Notes under the pieces: model-generated
What the model was told of the DNA's origin: nothing
Seen by the model: the letters and a program-made list of their open reading frames with translations, nothing else
Database searches by the model: none
Made by a program: the position numbers and the translations under genes
Shown here: positions 44,765-52,843 of the stretch, piece by piece
Layout of the letters: every line of letters begins with the position of its first letter
Numbering within the stretch: position 1 is the stretch's first letter
From: CAYWQB01 sp964460785
Lineage (GTDB): Bacteria; Chlamydiota; Chlamydiia; Chlamydiales; CAYWQB01
Direction of reading: 5' to 3'
Length of the DNA stretch: 64,000 nucleotides
Assembly (NCBI GenBank): GCA_964460785.1
Contig: CAYWQB010000005.1
Span: 62,001-126,000 of the forward strand

Positions 44765-45433
44765 ATTCGCCTTCTAAAAAAACTACTCGATTTTTTATTG
44801 CCTCGATCTTGTGTGCATTGTCAGTCTATCTTAGCCGTGGATGAGCAAATTTTTTGCCACTGTTGTAAGGGATATATTTTCCCTGTTGATTCATCTTTAC
44901 ACTGCCCAAAATGTCACTTCCTAATGCGTTCTTTGTGCGGAGGAAGAGAGTGTAGCGATGTGGAAGCTACAGCAGCAGTATACTATCAGTCTGATGTGAC
45001 AGATTCTTTACTCGCAGAATTTTCTCATGCGCCTATTTGGCTAAATAGCATCAAGAGTCACTGTACTTGGCTTGCCTATATCGCTCTAAAGGCTTTTGAA
45101 CCCCTTCCTAAGGGGGTGATTATCTGTAGTGAAAAGGTTCCTGAAAAACAATGGAAGGAGGTCGGGCGTCTTTTTGCTAAGAAGATTCATAGCCGTCTGC
45201 TATCAAGACGAGCAGCATGCCAAGCGGACTCTGTCTTGATTCTGACAGATCAGCTCATGAAAAAAGGAAAAAGAGAAAAAATTATCCAAGAGCTGACAGC
45301 AAGAGGGGTAAAGGTTTTTCTGCTGGGGCTTGTTTCAGAGCTTACCTGTGAAGCGGAGTGGGAAGTTAGCCCTTTACGTAAGGATCCTCTTCTTCAGCAA
45401 AAGGCGTCACACGGACCTCTCCAAGAATACTAA
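44765..45433 (+). CDS. ComF-family protein with decayed phosphoribosyltransferase motif; start uncertain
   Basis: The family feature at the N terminus, LLKKLLDFLLPRSC, is followed by a double zinc ribbon (CVHCQS, CHCCKG, CPKC). ComF proteins aid DNA uptake or act as phosphoribosyltransferase-fold proteins, but the PRPP loop expected near residue 155 (usual D-D-V-x-T-T-G) reads TDQLMKKGK, so catalysis is unlikely. The matching frame has no ATG or GTG between its upstream stop at 44756-44758 and the family-like start: the options are ATT at 44765, TTG at 44798, or entry from ATG 44758 with slippage in the A7 tract at 44776-44782. It overlaps the convergent bactofilin gene by 68 bases. Confidence 0.65.
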   Translation: MRLLKKLLDFLLPRSCVHCQSILAVDEQIFCHCCKGYIFPVDSSLHCPKCHFLMRSLCGGRECSDVEATAAVYYQSDVTDSLLAEFSHAPIWLNSIKSHCTWLAYIALKAFEPLPKGVIICSEKVPEKQWKEVGRLFAKKIHSRLLSRRAACQADSVLILTDQLMKKGKREKIIQELTARGVKVFLLGLVSELTCEAEWEVSPLRKDPLLQQKASHGPLQEY

Positions 45434-46010
45434 CCCCTTCGTCTACACTCAGGGTCTTTGCTGCAATATCTCCCTGAATTTGCGCTTCACCACGCAGTTC
45501 AAGGCGTCCTCTAACTTTTAGATTGCCTTCCACACGTCCTTCAATGATCGCTTCTGAAAGCTCTAGATTAGAAATAACGGTTCCTGTGGGGCCGATGATT
45601 AGCTTGCCTTCAGAGTTTAGGGTCCCTTCAAAACTACCATCAATCCGAATCAGGCGCTGAAAGCTAAGCTCTCCTTTAATAGAGACGCCCTTGCCAATTG
45701 TTGTTTCTGGGGTTTCTTCATCTAAAAACGAAGGGTTTTTGCCTTGCTGGTTTGTTGTTTCCTCTTCCCACTCTTCTTGCTGATCTAACTCGTCATCAAG
45801 CTCAAGCATGCTTGTGCGGTAAGGTTGGCTTGGTTGAGGTGAGGTTGTATGCATTTCAAAAACCCGCGGCGGAGTCTCTGAAGCTGTTGTAGGGGCTTCA
45901 GGAGCCTGCTGGTACTGTTGTGTAGCTGGAGTGTGGTAGCTATCCGCATATGATTCGCCCATTTCAAAACCTGCCTCTTTTTCAAAAGGATTCTTTAGAC
46001 GTTTAAACAT
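45366..46010 (-). CDS. Bactofilin
   Basis: Bactofilins polymerise into membrane-linked filaments that guide cell shape and peptidoglycan synthesis; chlamydiae have one, encoded near dnaA. The C-terminal half (residues about 95-200) is the bactofilin beta-helix: TTIGKGVSIKGELSF, RIDGSFEGTLNSEGKLIIG, EAIIEGRVEGNLKVRGRLEL. The N-terminal 90 residues are a Gln/Pro/Thr and acidic disordered segment, longer than in most bactofilins. I start at the ATG at 46010 (MFKRLKNPF, a typical bactofilin N terminus); a TTG at 46022 would add four residues. It lies 52 bases downstream of dnaA on the same strand. Confidence 0.9.
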   Translation of the reverse strand: MFKRLKNPFEKEAGFEMGESYADSYHTPATQQYQQAPEAPTTASETPPRVFEMHTTSPQPSQPYRTSMLELDDELDQQEEWEEETTNQQGKNPSFLDEETPETTIGKGVSIKGELSFQRLIRIDGSFEGTLNSEGKLIIGPTGTVISNLELSEAIIEGRVEGNLKVRGRLELRGEAQIQGDIAAKTLSVDEGVSILGEVRVTPFAEEEDPYVKG

Positions 46011-46062
46011 AGACACCCCCAAGGTCTAATGGATAGCAACTCTAGTTAACTTTAAAAACCGG

Positions 46063-47418
46063 TTAAGGCTGGATATGTCGCTTAACCATATTGATCTGAC
46101 GCTGTAGTAGATCATCTGTTTTTAAGCGGTTAGTAATATTTTTATAGGCATGTAGCAGAGTCGAGTGTGTCTTTCCAAAAGAGGCACCTAGCATAATTAA
46201 TGATTCATTGATCATCTCTTTTGCAAGGTACATCGCTACTTGGCGAGGGAGGGCAATCTCTTTTGCTCTTGATGTCCCTTTTAAGTCAGTGACACGGACA
46301 TTAAAGACAGAAGAGACGCTCTTAAGAATTTGCTCAACGGAGATTTTTTCTGTCGGCGCCTGTTGAAGCATATCGTTCAAAGCGCGCTCCACTAAGTCCC
46401 GTGTCAAGTCTCGGTTCAAAAGGCGGCAGTGTGCAGATAGGCGGTTTACAGCTCCTTCGAGCTGACGGATGTTTGAATACACATGTTCTGCAATAAAAAA
46501 GGCAACTTCATTTGAGATTTGAAAGCCTTTGCGCTCCGCCTTAAACTGTAAAATAGCTACCCGTGTTTCCAGATCTGGAACGTCTAGGTGCGCGACAAGT
46601 CCCCATTCCATCCGGGCGACAATGCGTTCGGAGAGCTTAAGCTGCGCAGGAGGTTTATCACTTGCAATCACAATTTGTTTATTCTGATTGATCAAAGCTT
46701 CAAATGTATTACAAAACTCATCTTCAAAGTTTAGGCGATTTTGTAAGAATTGAATATCATCGACAATGAGAATATCTAAGTTGCGGTAGAAGCGTTTCAT
46801 CTTTTCTACAGCTTTATTACGTAAGCTGTCTACTAGATCATTGATGAAGGCTTCTGTTGTAATGCATTGAACTTTTAAGCCTTTATGGTGCTTGGCGATG
46901 TAGTTGCCAATGCTGTGTAAAAGGTGTGTCTTGCCTAAGCCTACTCCGCCGTGAATAAAAAGAGGGTTATAGGATTTTCCTGGGCGAGAGGCGACCCCCA
47001 TGGCTGCTGATTTAACAAACTGATTGGATGGACCTTCGATGAAGGTGTCAAATGTATAACCTGGGTTGAAGCGCGATTGAAAAATATCCTCTAGAGAGGG
47101 CTCTGCAGGCGCTTGAGGCTGATGGCTAGGTTGAGGTTTCGGTGACTTAAAAAGAACTTTGCCAGGGTCTTTAATTTGAAACTGGATGGCAGGTTCACCG
47201 TTCGCCTTTAGAGGTAAAAAAGCTTTCAACTCTTTGGAAAAGTTTGAGAGCAGGTATTCTTGTACAAAAATATTTGGAACCTGCAGGACAATTTCATTGT
47301 CTTTACTTTCCACAAAGGTGATGGGAGCAATCCAGTTTTCGTAAGCTGTTGCTGAGCAATTATCTCTTACGAAGTCAAGAAATTGATTCCAAACCTCATT
47401 GGCATTTTGGGTGAGCAT
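46063..47418 (-). CDS. dnaA: Chromosomal replication initiator DnaA
   Basis: Complete DnaA of about 451 residues. Domain I starts NEVWNQFLDFVRD; the AAA+ domain has Walker A GGVGLGKTHLLHSIGN, Walker B ILIVDDIQFL and the sensor region; the C-terminal DNA-binding signature is LGASFGKTHSTLLHAYKNI. I start at the ATG at 47418, because the extra 21 residues upstream are not DnaA-like and would overlap a DnaA-box-like site. Chlamydiae have two dnaA genes; by its neighbours (bactofilin, TPR gene) this corresponds to dnaA2. The leader holds several DnaA-box-like sites, so autoregulation or an origin is plausible. Confidence 0.95.
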   Translation of the reverse strand: MLTQNANEVWNQFLDFVRDNCSATAYENWIAPITFVESKDNEIVLQVPNIFVQEYLLSNFSKELKAFLPLKANGEPAIQFQIKDPGKVLFKSPKPQPSHQPQAPAEPSLEDIFQSRFNPGYTFDTFIEGPSNQFVKSAAMGVASRPGKSYNPLFIHGGVGLGKTHLLHSIGNYIAKHHKGLKVQCITTEAFINDLVDSLRNKAVEKMKRFYRNLDILIVDDIQFLQNRLNFEDEFCNTFEALINQNKQIVIASDKPPAQLKLSERIVARMEWGLVAHLDVPDLETRVAILQFKAERKGFQISNEVAFFIAEHVYSNIRQLEGAVNRLSAHCRLLNRDLTRDLVERALNDMLQQAPTEKISVEQILKSVSSVFNVRVTDLKGTSRAKEIALPRQVAMYLAKEMINESLIMLGASFGKTHSTLLHAYKNITNRLKTDDLLQRQINMVKRHIQP

Positions 47419-47441
47419 AGCACCAGCACCTTTGTTGTTTG

Positions 47442-47765
47442 TTATCCACGGTGGTTTATAACTTGGGCCAAGTTTTTGCAAGAAGAAAAGTTATCGACAA
47501 ACTTTCCACAGAGCATTCTGGGGCCATAGTTGACGAAGACGGTAGCACTTGGATTGGTTAGCGCGCAAGGATTTTATCTGATCATTAGGAAAAAATAAGC
47601 GCTCAACTCTCTCTAAAAAAAGCGAAAAAAAGTTTGATTATGAGTGTAAGCTCTTGCTTGATATGTTGTTGCAGTGGTCTTTTCGCTTATGTCGGATGAG
47701 TTGTTAATTTTTTATTTTATCAACATTTTGTAAAAAGGCTTATCGACATTGTATGTTGTTGATAA
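47442..47765. promoter_or_regulatory. DnaA-box-rich, AT-rich 350-bp leader of dnaA (candidate origin or autoregulatory region)
   Basis: This is the only gap above 300 bases in the window (47419-47770). Compared with TTATCCACA, single-mismatch sites occur at 47442-47450 (TTATCCACG), 47491-47499 and 47740-47748 (TTATCGACA), 47717-47725 (TTATCAACA) and, inverted, 47757-47765 (TGTTGATAA). A two-mismatch site is at 47502-47510. The segment 47701-47740 is a long A/T run beside three of them. Confidence 0.6.
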
Positions 47766-47770
47766 CAACA

Positions 47771-49411
47771 CTAAATGAAAATATTTTTTGATAAATAGCG
47801 GAGGGTTTTTGCTTCACAAGCCAGAACTAAATCACCAGCTGGCACTTTTTCTGTACTTCCTGGTTGATAAAAGGACTCCTGCTCCAGATCAATTTGAAAG
47901 GAGTCATTGGCTAGAAAAAGATGTGTACGCTCAGGAAGGTCTTTTTTGAACTGCTTGACTAAAGATTGGCTTAGAACGACTTGGTTGTTTGGTAAATCCA
48001 TCAGTAAAGCAAGGGAGGGCTGGAGTGCATCAATCAGGCGCTTGCTCCCTTGTACACCTAAAGCTTTAGATGCATAACTCTCCCTTCGCCAATCTTTTGC
48101 TTCTGGCGTGCCTAGGCCTAAGCAGAGAATATCTGCTTGTTGAAGAGTTTCTTCTAAGGACTCTTCAAACGGGAACCCTGCTAGGTAAGCTAACTTCTTA
48201 GGAGCCCCTACGGGGTCTTCTCGAAGCTCAAAAAGAAGTCCTATACTTTCTGAATTCGATGATGCCGAAAAGTAGGTGCAGGAGAGTAGAGAAGAAAGAG
48301 AAAGGCTTTCCACGCCCTCTGACTCATGAAAAAAGCAAAGAGAATGAATGCTTTCTCGCTCCTGACGGTTTGAAAAGGAGAGCTGCTTGACAAAGGGCTG
48401 GAGATCTGCTTCCGGAAGGTAAAAATCGATGAAGTGCTTATGCTCTCGGTTGTTATTTAGCTCTCTATTGAGATTGAAAATTGTTTGTAGCTCTTGCATG
48501 TGCTGTGGAGAGCGTACCGTGAGAATGACCGCCTGAATCTGTCCCAAGTAGCCTTTTTTTTCTCGGAGAGCTTGCAAGAACCCTAAGGGAGGATTGACAG
48601 CAACACCTACACCTTTCCACTGTAGAAAAAAACCATCAAGAGGAGTGGCTGGTGAGAGAGGGAGGTCAAAAGGCTGAGGGTGAAAAAAGGAGAGGGCTTG
48701 TATAGGCTCTTGGCACTCTGCTTCTTCTTTAATGTAGAGGTCCATGGCCTGCTGTTGATTTTGCTGCCACCGATCAAAGGATTGGTTCAAGTGATAGTCA
48801 GAGCTCTCTTCCATACTTGGAGGGGTATAAGGAGAGGAGGGATAAGCTTTCTCTCTACTATCTTGAGAAGAAGAGGAATCGTGGTGCAAGTTTTCTTCCA
48901 GGATGGTTTGAATTTCCTCATCATCTTCTTGATCAGACTGAAACATCTCTGTGAGGTCATCAAGTTCCTTAGGAGCAACGGAAACAAATTCGACATCTGC
49001 ATCAAAGTCCTCTACTTCATCGGCTTCGGGCTGCTCAGCAAGCAAGCGGAGGTGAGCCCTCCACGGGTGATCATCGAAGGGCTCTGCTTGTAACGCTTTT
49101 TTTGCATAGAAGCTAGCTTGGGGGAGGTCATCAAGCTCCTCTAAATAGTAGGCAGCTGTGCGATAAAATAAGAAGCGCCCAAGGTCATCATGTGAGATCT
49201 CTTTTTGCATTTCATAGGCAGAGCTGAAATCACGGCTTAGAAAGCACCGCTCTCCTTCATAAAAGGCATGAGCCGATGTATCCTCATAAGAGTAAATAGG
49301 ATGCTCATCTAGGAAAGATCGTAATTTCTGATGAATTTGAATTTGGGAGAGGGGAGGGAGAGTGTGTTCTTTCAGGTAGTGGATATAGTCCTTAAGGCTG
49401 GCCGTGGTCAT
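47771..49411 (-). CDS. TPR protein with a decayed metallo-beta-lactamase-like C-terminal half
   Basis: The 546-residue soluble protein has a TPR-like helical part (RTAAYYLEELDDLPQASFYAKKALQAEP, residues about 84-111), an acidic disordered linker (residues 130-230), and a C-terminal part whose pattern follows the metallo-beta-lactamase fold: GVGVAVNPPLGFLQALREKKGYLGQIQAVILTVRSPQH, where the strand before RSPQHM matches the usual ILxTHxHxDH strand, but the zinc-binding His and Asp are lost. Later LCLGLGTPEAKDWRRES and LLMDLPNNQV fit further core strands. If right, it is a non-catalytic scaffold. It lies directly downstream of the DnaA-box region and reads away from dnaA's leader in the same direction as dnaA. 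Family assignment is tentative. Confidence 0.55.
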   Translation of the reverse strand: MTTASLKDYIHYLKEHTLPPLSQIQIHQKLRSFLDEHPIYSYEDTSAHAFYEGERCFLSRDFSSAYEMQKEISHDDLGRFLFYRTAAYYLEELDDLPQASFYAKKALQAEPFDDHPWRAHLRLLAEQPEADEVEDFDADVEFVSVAPKELDDLTEMFQSDQEDDEEIQTILEENLHHDSSSSQDSREKAYPSSPYTPPSMEESSDYHLNQSFDRWQQNQQQAMDLYIKEEAECQEPIQALSFFHPQPFDLPLSPATPLDGFFLQWKGVGVAVNPPLGFLQALREKKGYLGQIQAVILTVRSPQHMQELQTIFNLNRELNNNREHKHFIDFYLPEADLQPFVKQLSFSNRQERESIHSLCFFHESEGVESLSLSSLLSCTYFSASSNSESIGLLFELREDPVGAPKKLAYLAGFPFEESLEETLQQADILCLGLGTPEAKDWRRESYASKALGVQGSKRLIDALQPSLALLMDLPNNQVVLSQSLVKQFKKDLPERTHLFLANDSFQIDLEQESFYQPGSTEKVPAGDLVLACEAKTLRYLSKNIFI

Positions 49412-49540
49412 GGGTGAAGTCCTAGTCTACTTTCTCTCAGATTGGAATATATCAGTGCTTGGTTTTTTATCAGATGATTTATTTCTTTCGCCTTTGCTAG
49501 CTTGTGCAGCTAATTAGAGTCGAGGAAGGAGAGATCTGTT

Positions 49541-50716
49541 ATGTCGACATTCATTCCCTATGCAAAGCAGCACATCAGTCAAGCAGATATCCGAGCTGTG
49601 ACAAAAGCTCTATCTAGCAATATGGTGACAAGAGGGCCAGAGGTTACGCACTTTGAAGAAGAAGTTGCAAAATTTTGTGGGGCAAAGTTCGCAGTCGCTC
49701 TAAATAGTGGTACGGAGGCAATCGCAGCAGCTATGTTTGCAGCAGAAGCTTCTCCACATGATCATGTTGTCACCTCAGCGAATACATTTATCGCTTCTGC
49801 CACAGCAGCAATGCGCTGGGGTTGCCGCGTTCACCCTGTCGACCTGGACCTCAGTACAGGAAATTTATCACTAGAAAATTTAGAGAGGCATTTAGAGCGC
49901 CCTCTGTCCAGAGGGAAGATCATTTTAGAGCCTGTGCATTATGGTGGGATCCCTTGTGATATGCGAGCGTTGGATCAGATGATTCGCCGCGAAGATGTTG
50001 TCGTGATTGAAGATGCATGTGCAGCCCTAGGGGCTACGTATCCTTCAGGAGAAAAAGTTGGGAGTTGTGCATATAGCCATATGACAGTCTTTAGCTTTCA
50101 CCCTGCAAAGTCTATTACTACGGGAGAAGGGGGCATGGTACTCACCAACTCTTTAGAGTTGGCTGAGCGCCTACGTCGCTATCGCAATAATGGCATTGTT
50201 AGAGAAGAAGATAAGCTCCAACATGCCAAACCAGGTCCTTGGTACTTTGAGTCTCAAGAGCTAGGAATCAATGGCAACTTTACAGACTTCCAAGCTGCTT
50301 TAGGCCGCTCCCAGTTAAAGCGCTTGCGTAAAGGCCTCGAGAAAAAGTGTAAACTTGTTAAAAAGTATCGAGAGGAACTCTCTGATTGCTCTTTGATCTC
50401 TTTTGCTCCAGAAGAGACAGACTCTCTGTCTGCCCATAACCTGCTAGCAGTAAGAATTGACTTCGATTCTTGTGCAATCGATAAGCCAGCTCTTATCAGG
50501 CAGCTTCATGAAAAGGGCATTGGTACCCAGGTTCATTATATCCCTATTCATCACCATCCGATTTTTGAAAAACATTTTGGGAATTTCCGAGAGAGTTTAC
50601 CCCAAGCAGAGACGTTTTATGAAAGAACTCTTTCTCTCCCTCTTTTTCTAGATCTAACAGAAACACAGGTCAAAACAGTGGTGAAAGCGCTGAAAGAGAG
50701 CTTAGCGAAAAGCTAG
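49541..50716 (+). CDS. DegT/DnrJ/EryC1/StrS family sugar aminotransferase (PseC-like)
   Basis: PLP enzyme that transfers an amino group to a UDP- or dTDP-4-keto sugar. The cofactor lysine is in TVFSFHPAKSITTGEGGMVLTN, the phosphate contact is NSGTEAIAAAMF, and the family start is IPYAKQHISQADIRAV. The combination FHPAKSITTGEGG is especially like PseC, which makes an amino sugar on the way to pseudaminic acid. Length of 391 residues is normal. None of its neighbours makes nucleotide sugars, so the pathway partner must be elsewhere. An AAGGAG site precedes the start. Its end overlaps the convergent TPR gene by 15 bases. Confidence 0.88.
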   Translation: MSTFIPYAKQHISQADIRAVTKALSSNMVTRGPEVTHFEEEVAKFCGAKFAVALNSGTEAIAAAMFAAEASPHDHVVTSANTFIASATAAMRWGCRVHPVDLDLSTGNLSLENLERHLERPLSRGKIILEPVHYGGIPCDMRALDQMIRREDVVVIEDACAALGATYPSGEKVGSCAYSHMTVFSFHPAKSITTGEGGMVLTNSLELAERLRRYRNNGIVREEDKLQHAKPGPWYFESQELGINGNFTDFQAALGRSQLKRLRKGLEKKCKLVKKYREELSDCSLISFAPEETDSLSAHNLLAVRIDFDSCAIDKPALIRQLHEKGIGTQVHYIPIHHHPIFEKHFGNFRESLPQAETFYERTLSLPLFLDLTETQVKTVVKALKESLAKS

Positions 50717-51112
50717 TTCAAGAGCTGATGCTTCATTGGCAATCGGGGAGATCTTGGATTTTTTTAGTGCTTGAGAGATTTTCAGAGCCTTGTCTTTTTG
50801 CCCAAGATCAAATAGCGCCTTTGCTCGATTTAACTGTGTAGGTTCATGCTTAGGGTCGCGCTTAAGAGCACGAGCAAACATAGAAAGCGCTCTTTGAGGG
50901 TGGCCTAGCTCTAAATAAATAGCTCCCAGAGTGCGCAGGTCGTAAAGGCTGCCTGGCTGTAAGATGACGAGTGCTTCAAAAAATAATCGTGCCATGCGGT
51001 ACTTTCCCTGCACAATATAGCGATAGCCTGCACAACGCAGTTCATCAATCTGCTCGCTATTCCAACCTAAAAGCTCTCGCCATGAATGTATTTGAGATGA
51101 TACAGCCATCAT
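50702..51112 (-). CDS. TPR protein resembling SycD/LcrH-type type III secretion chaperones
   Basis: A 136-residue all-helical protein made of about three TPRs: GYRYIVQGKYRMARLFFEALVILQP, LGAIYLELGHPQRALSMFARALKRDP and RAKALFDLGQKDKALKISQAL. Size and spacing fit class II translocator chaperones (SycD/LcrH). Chlamydia has a TPR gene at the same place beside dnaA2. Its ATG overlaps the stop of the upstream gene (TAATG), so the two are translationally coupled and the upstream product may be its client or partner. The chaperone role is inferred from fold and context. Confidence 0.7.
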   Translation of the reverse strand: MMAVSSQIHSWRELLGWNSEQIDELRCAGYRYIVQGKYRMARLFFEALVILQPGSLYDLRTLGAIYLELGHPQRALSMFARALKRDPKHEPTQLNRAKALFDLGQKDKALKISQALKKSKISPIANEASALELAFR

Positions 51113-51645
51113 TACCCCTGTAAGTATTGTAGGACGCGTCCTTGAACGAAGTCCACCATTTCATGAGAGTTAAGAATTCCTTTGTAGAGCGTCCTCAAAA
51201 GGCGTAGCCCTTGCTTTTTAAGGCGCAGAAGGTAGGCAATTTCCTTTTCAACCTCTGGAGAAGATCCTTTTTTCTTCTTTAGCTTTAGAGTGCGAATGAG
51301 TTCAGAAATCTCATGGAGTTGGCTTTCCACTTTTCGTATATCACTTTCTTGAGCCGCAGGAGGCCCCAGTTTAGAGACTGTGTAACCATTGACAGCTCTT
51401 TGTTGATGAAAGCTAGGGGGAAGCTCAAACAGGGCCCAAGTTTTCTTATGGTCTGTTTCGAAGAGCTGAGTTAAGGAGGGAACAACAGGTTTTTGGCCAA
51501 TGACCTCAACTTGCTTTGAAATATAGTTGGTTTCAACCAGCCCAGCTGAGTCAATATTCAGCGATGCACGAAAGTCCTCATAACTTTCTGTGTCTGTGGC
51601 AAACCGCTGGTAATTTGTGAAATCTAAATTATCTATCGTTGACAT
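51112..51645 (-). CDS. Chlamydia-type conserved hypothetical protein, partner of the TPR chaperone-like gene
   Basis: A 177-residue soluble protein with no recognised domain. The N-terminal 100 residues are polar and probably flexible; residues about 100-140 form a charged helix pair (DIRKVESQLHEISELIRTLKLKKKKG ... VEKEIAYLLRLKKQGLRLLRTLY). Position before the TPR gene, with TAATG coupling, equals that of CT_273 in C. trachomatis as I remember the order, so it is probably the orthologue. A client of the TPR protein is a fair guess. Confidence 0.65.
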   Translation of the reverse strand: MSTIDNLDFTNYQRFATDTESYEDFRASLNIDSAGLVETNYISKQVEVIGQKPVVPSLTQLFETDHKKTWALFELPPSFHQQRAVNGYTVSKLGPPAAQESDIRKVESQLHEISELIRTLKLKKKKGSSPEVEKEIAYLLRLKKQGLRLLRTLYKGILNSHEMVDFVQGRVLQYLQG

Positions 51646-51765
51646 ATCAATCCTCCCCCTAGGAGTATTGTAGCAAGCTCCTTGCCAGATGACAAATAAT
51701 TATTTTTTTATAGAGGGTGGTTTTACCTGGTTTTTTTTCCTATATGAACAGAAAATGAACACGTT

Positions 51766-52833
51766 ATGATAGCTCTACGTGGAACGATCGCTCTTTTTTT
51801 TCTGCTAATTTTTTCTTCTCTGTACCCTCTTACCTTAGAACAGAAGGTGGCGCAGCTGCTTGTGATACACCTGAAGGGGAAAGAACTGAGTGAGGAGTCT
51901 CGTGCCTTTTTACAGGAAGTTCCAGTTGGAGGAGTGATTTTATACTCTTGGGCAAATGGATTAGAGTCGACGGAGCAAACAGCAAAGCTTGTGCAACAGA
52001 TCAAGCACTGCTATCACCAGCAAGGGCTGCCACCTCCTTTTTTTATGATTGATCAAGAGGGAGGACGGGTCATGCATTTAGGGTCTTCACAACCCTCTGC
52101 TTCAGAGGTAGGGGCACTAGAGGACCCTCAGTTTGCTACACAAACAGCAGGGGAACTTGCAAGACCTTTAGTTGCCTCGGGAATAAATGTGGTGTTAGCT
52201 CCAGTGGTGGATGTTGCGGATCCTTCCCAGTATGCCTTTCAATCAAGAAGCTTTTCCTCTAGCCCTTCACAAGTGCGTTTTTTTGCCTCCAAGTATCTGG
52301 AAGCCTTTTCTAGAAAAGGGCTTTTGGCATGCCTGAAACATTTCCCAGGGCATGGTTCTGCTAAGGGGGATTCACATCTTAAGTTACCTATTGTTACTCG
52401 CTCTGCCCAAGAGATCTGGAGAGAGGATCTTCTTCCCTTTCGGGAGCTGCATGCTCAGGTGCCCTTCATCATGACCGCACACCTTTTGGTGCCTGCTTTT
52501 GATGATCAGCCTGTTACCTTTTCAGAAAAAGTGGTACAAGGGATCTTGCGCGAGAAGGTTGGCTTTCAAGGGGTCATTCTTTCAGACTCACTGGCTATGG
52601 AGGGGATCTGTGCAGGGCGAAGCCCGGAGGAGGTCGCTTGGCAGACTCTTTGTGCTGGGCATGACCTACTCCTTTTAGGAGGGAAACAGCTCCTTTCTTC
52701 CCAAGATGGATTTGAGTATACGTTAGACGATGTTCGCCACATTCACCGCTATTTAGTTCATAAGTCTCAAGAAGATAAAGAGAGACAACAAGCGATCAAC
52801 CAATCTCTTAAGCGCATCAATCAACTGAAGTAA
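51766..52833 (+). CDS. nagZ: Beta-N-acetylhexosaminidase, NagZ type (glycoside hydrolase family 3)
   Basis: Removes N-acetylglucosamine from peptidoglycan fragments. The NagZ signature KHFPGHGSAKGDSHLKLP (containing the catalytic His and acid-base Asp loop), MIDQEGGRVMHL and the nucleophile region GVILSDSLAMEGI are all present. Length is 355 residues. Residues 1 to about 22 are hydrophobic (MIALRGTIALFFLLIFSSLYP), so unlike the cytosolic NagZ of E. coli this one may be exported. No clear ribosome-binding site precedes the ATG. It lies ten bases before rsmH, at the head of a cell-wall and division gene run. Confidence 0.9.
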   Translation: MIALRGTIALFFLLIFSSLYPLTLEQKVAQLLVIHLKGKELSEESRAFLQEVPVGGVILYSWANGLESTEQTAKLVQQIKHCYHQQGLPPPFFMIDQEGGRVMHLGSSQPSASEVGALEDPQFATQTAGELARPLVASGINVVLAPVVDVADPSQYAFQSRSFSSSPSQVRFFASKYLEAFSRKGLLACLKHFPGHGSAKGDSHLKLPIVTRSAQEIWREDLLPFRELHAQVPFIMTAHLLVPAFDDQPVTFSEKVVQGILREKVGFQGVILSDSLAMEGICAGRSPEEVAWQTLCAGHDLLLLGGKQLLSSQDGFEYTLDDVRHIHRYLVHKSQEDKERQQAINQSLKRINQLK

Positions 52834-52843
52834 GGAGTCTCCG

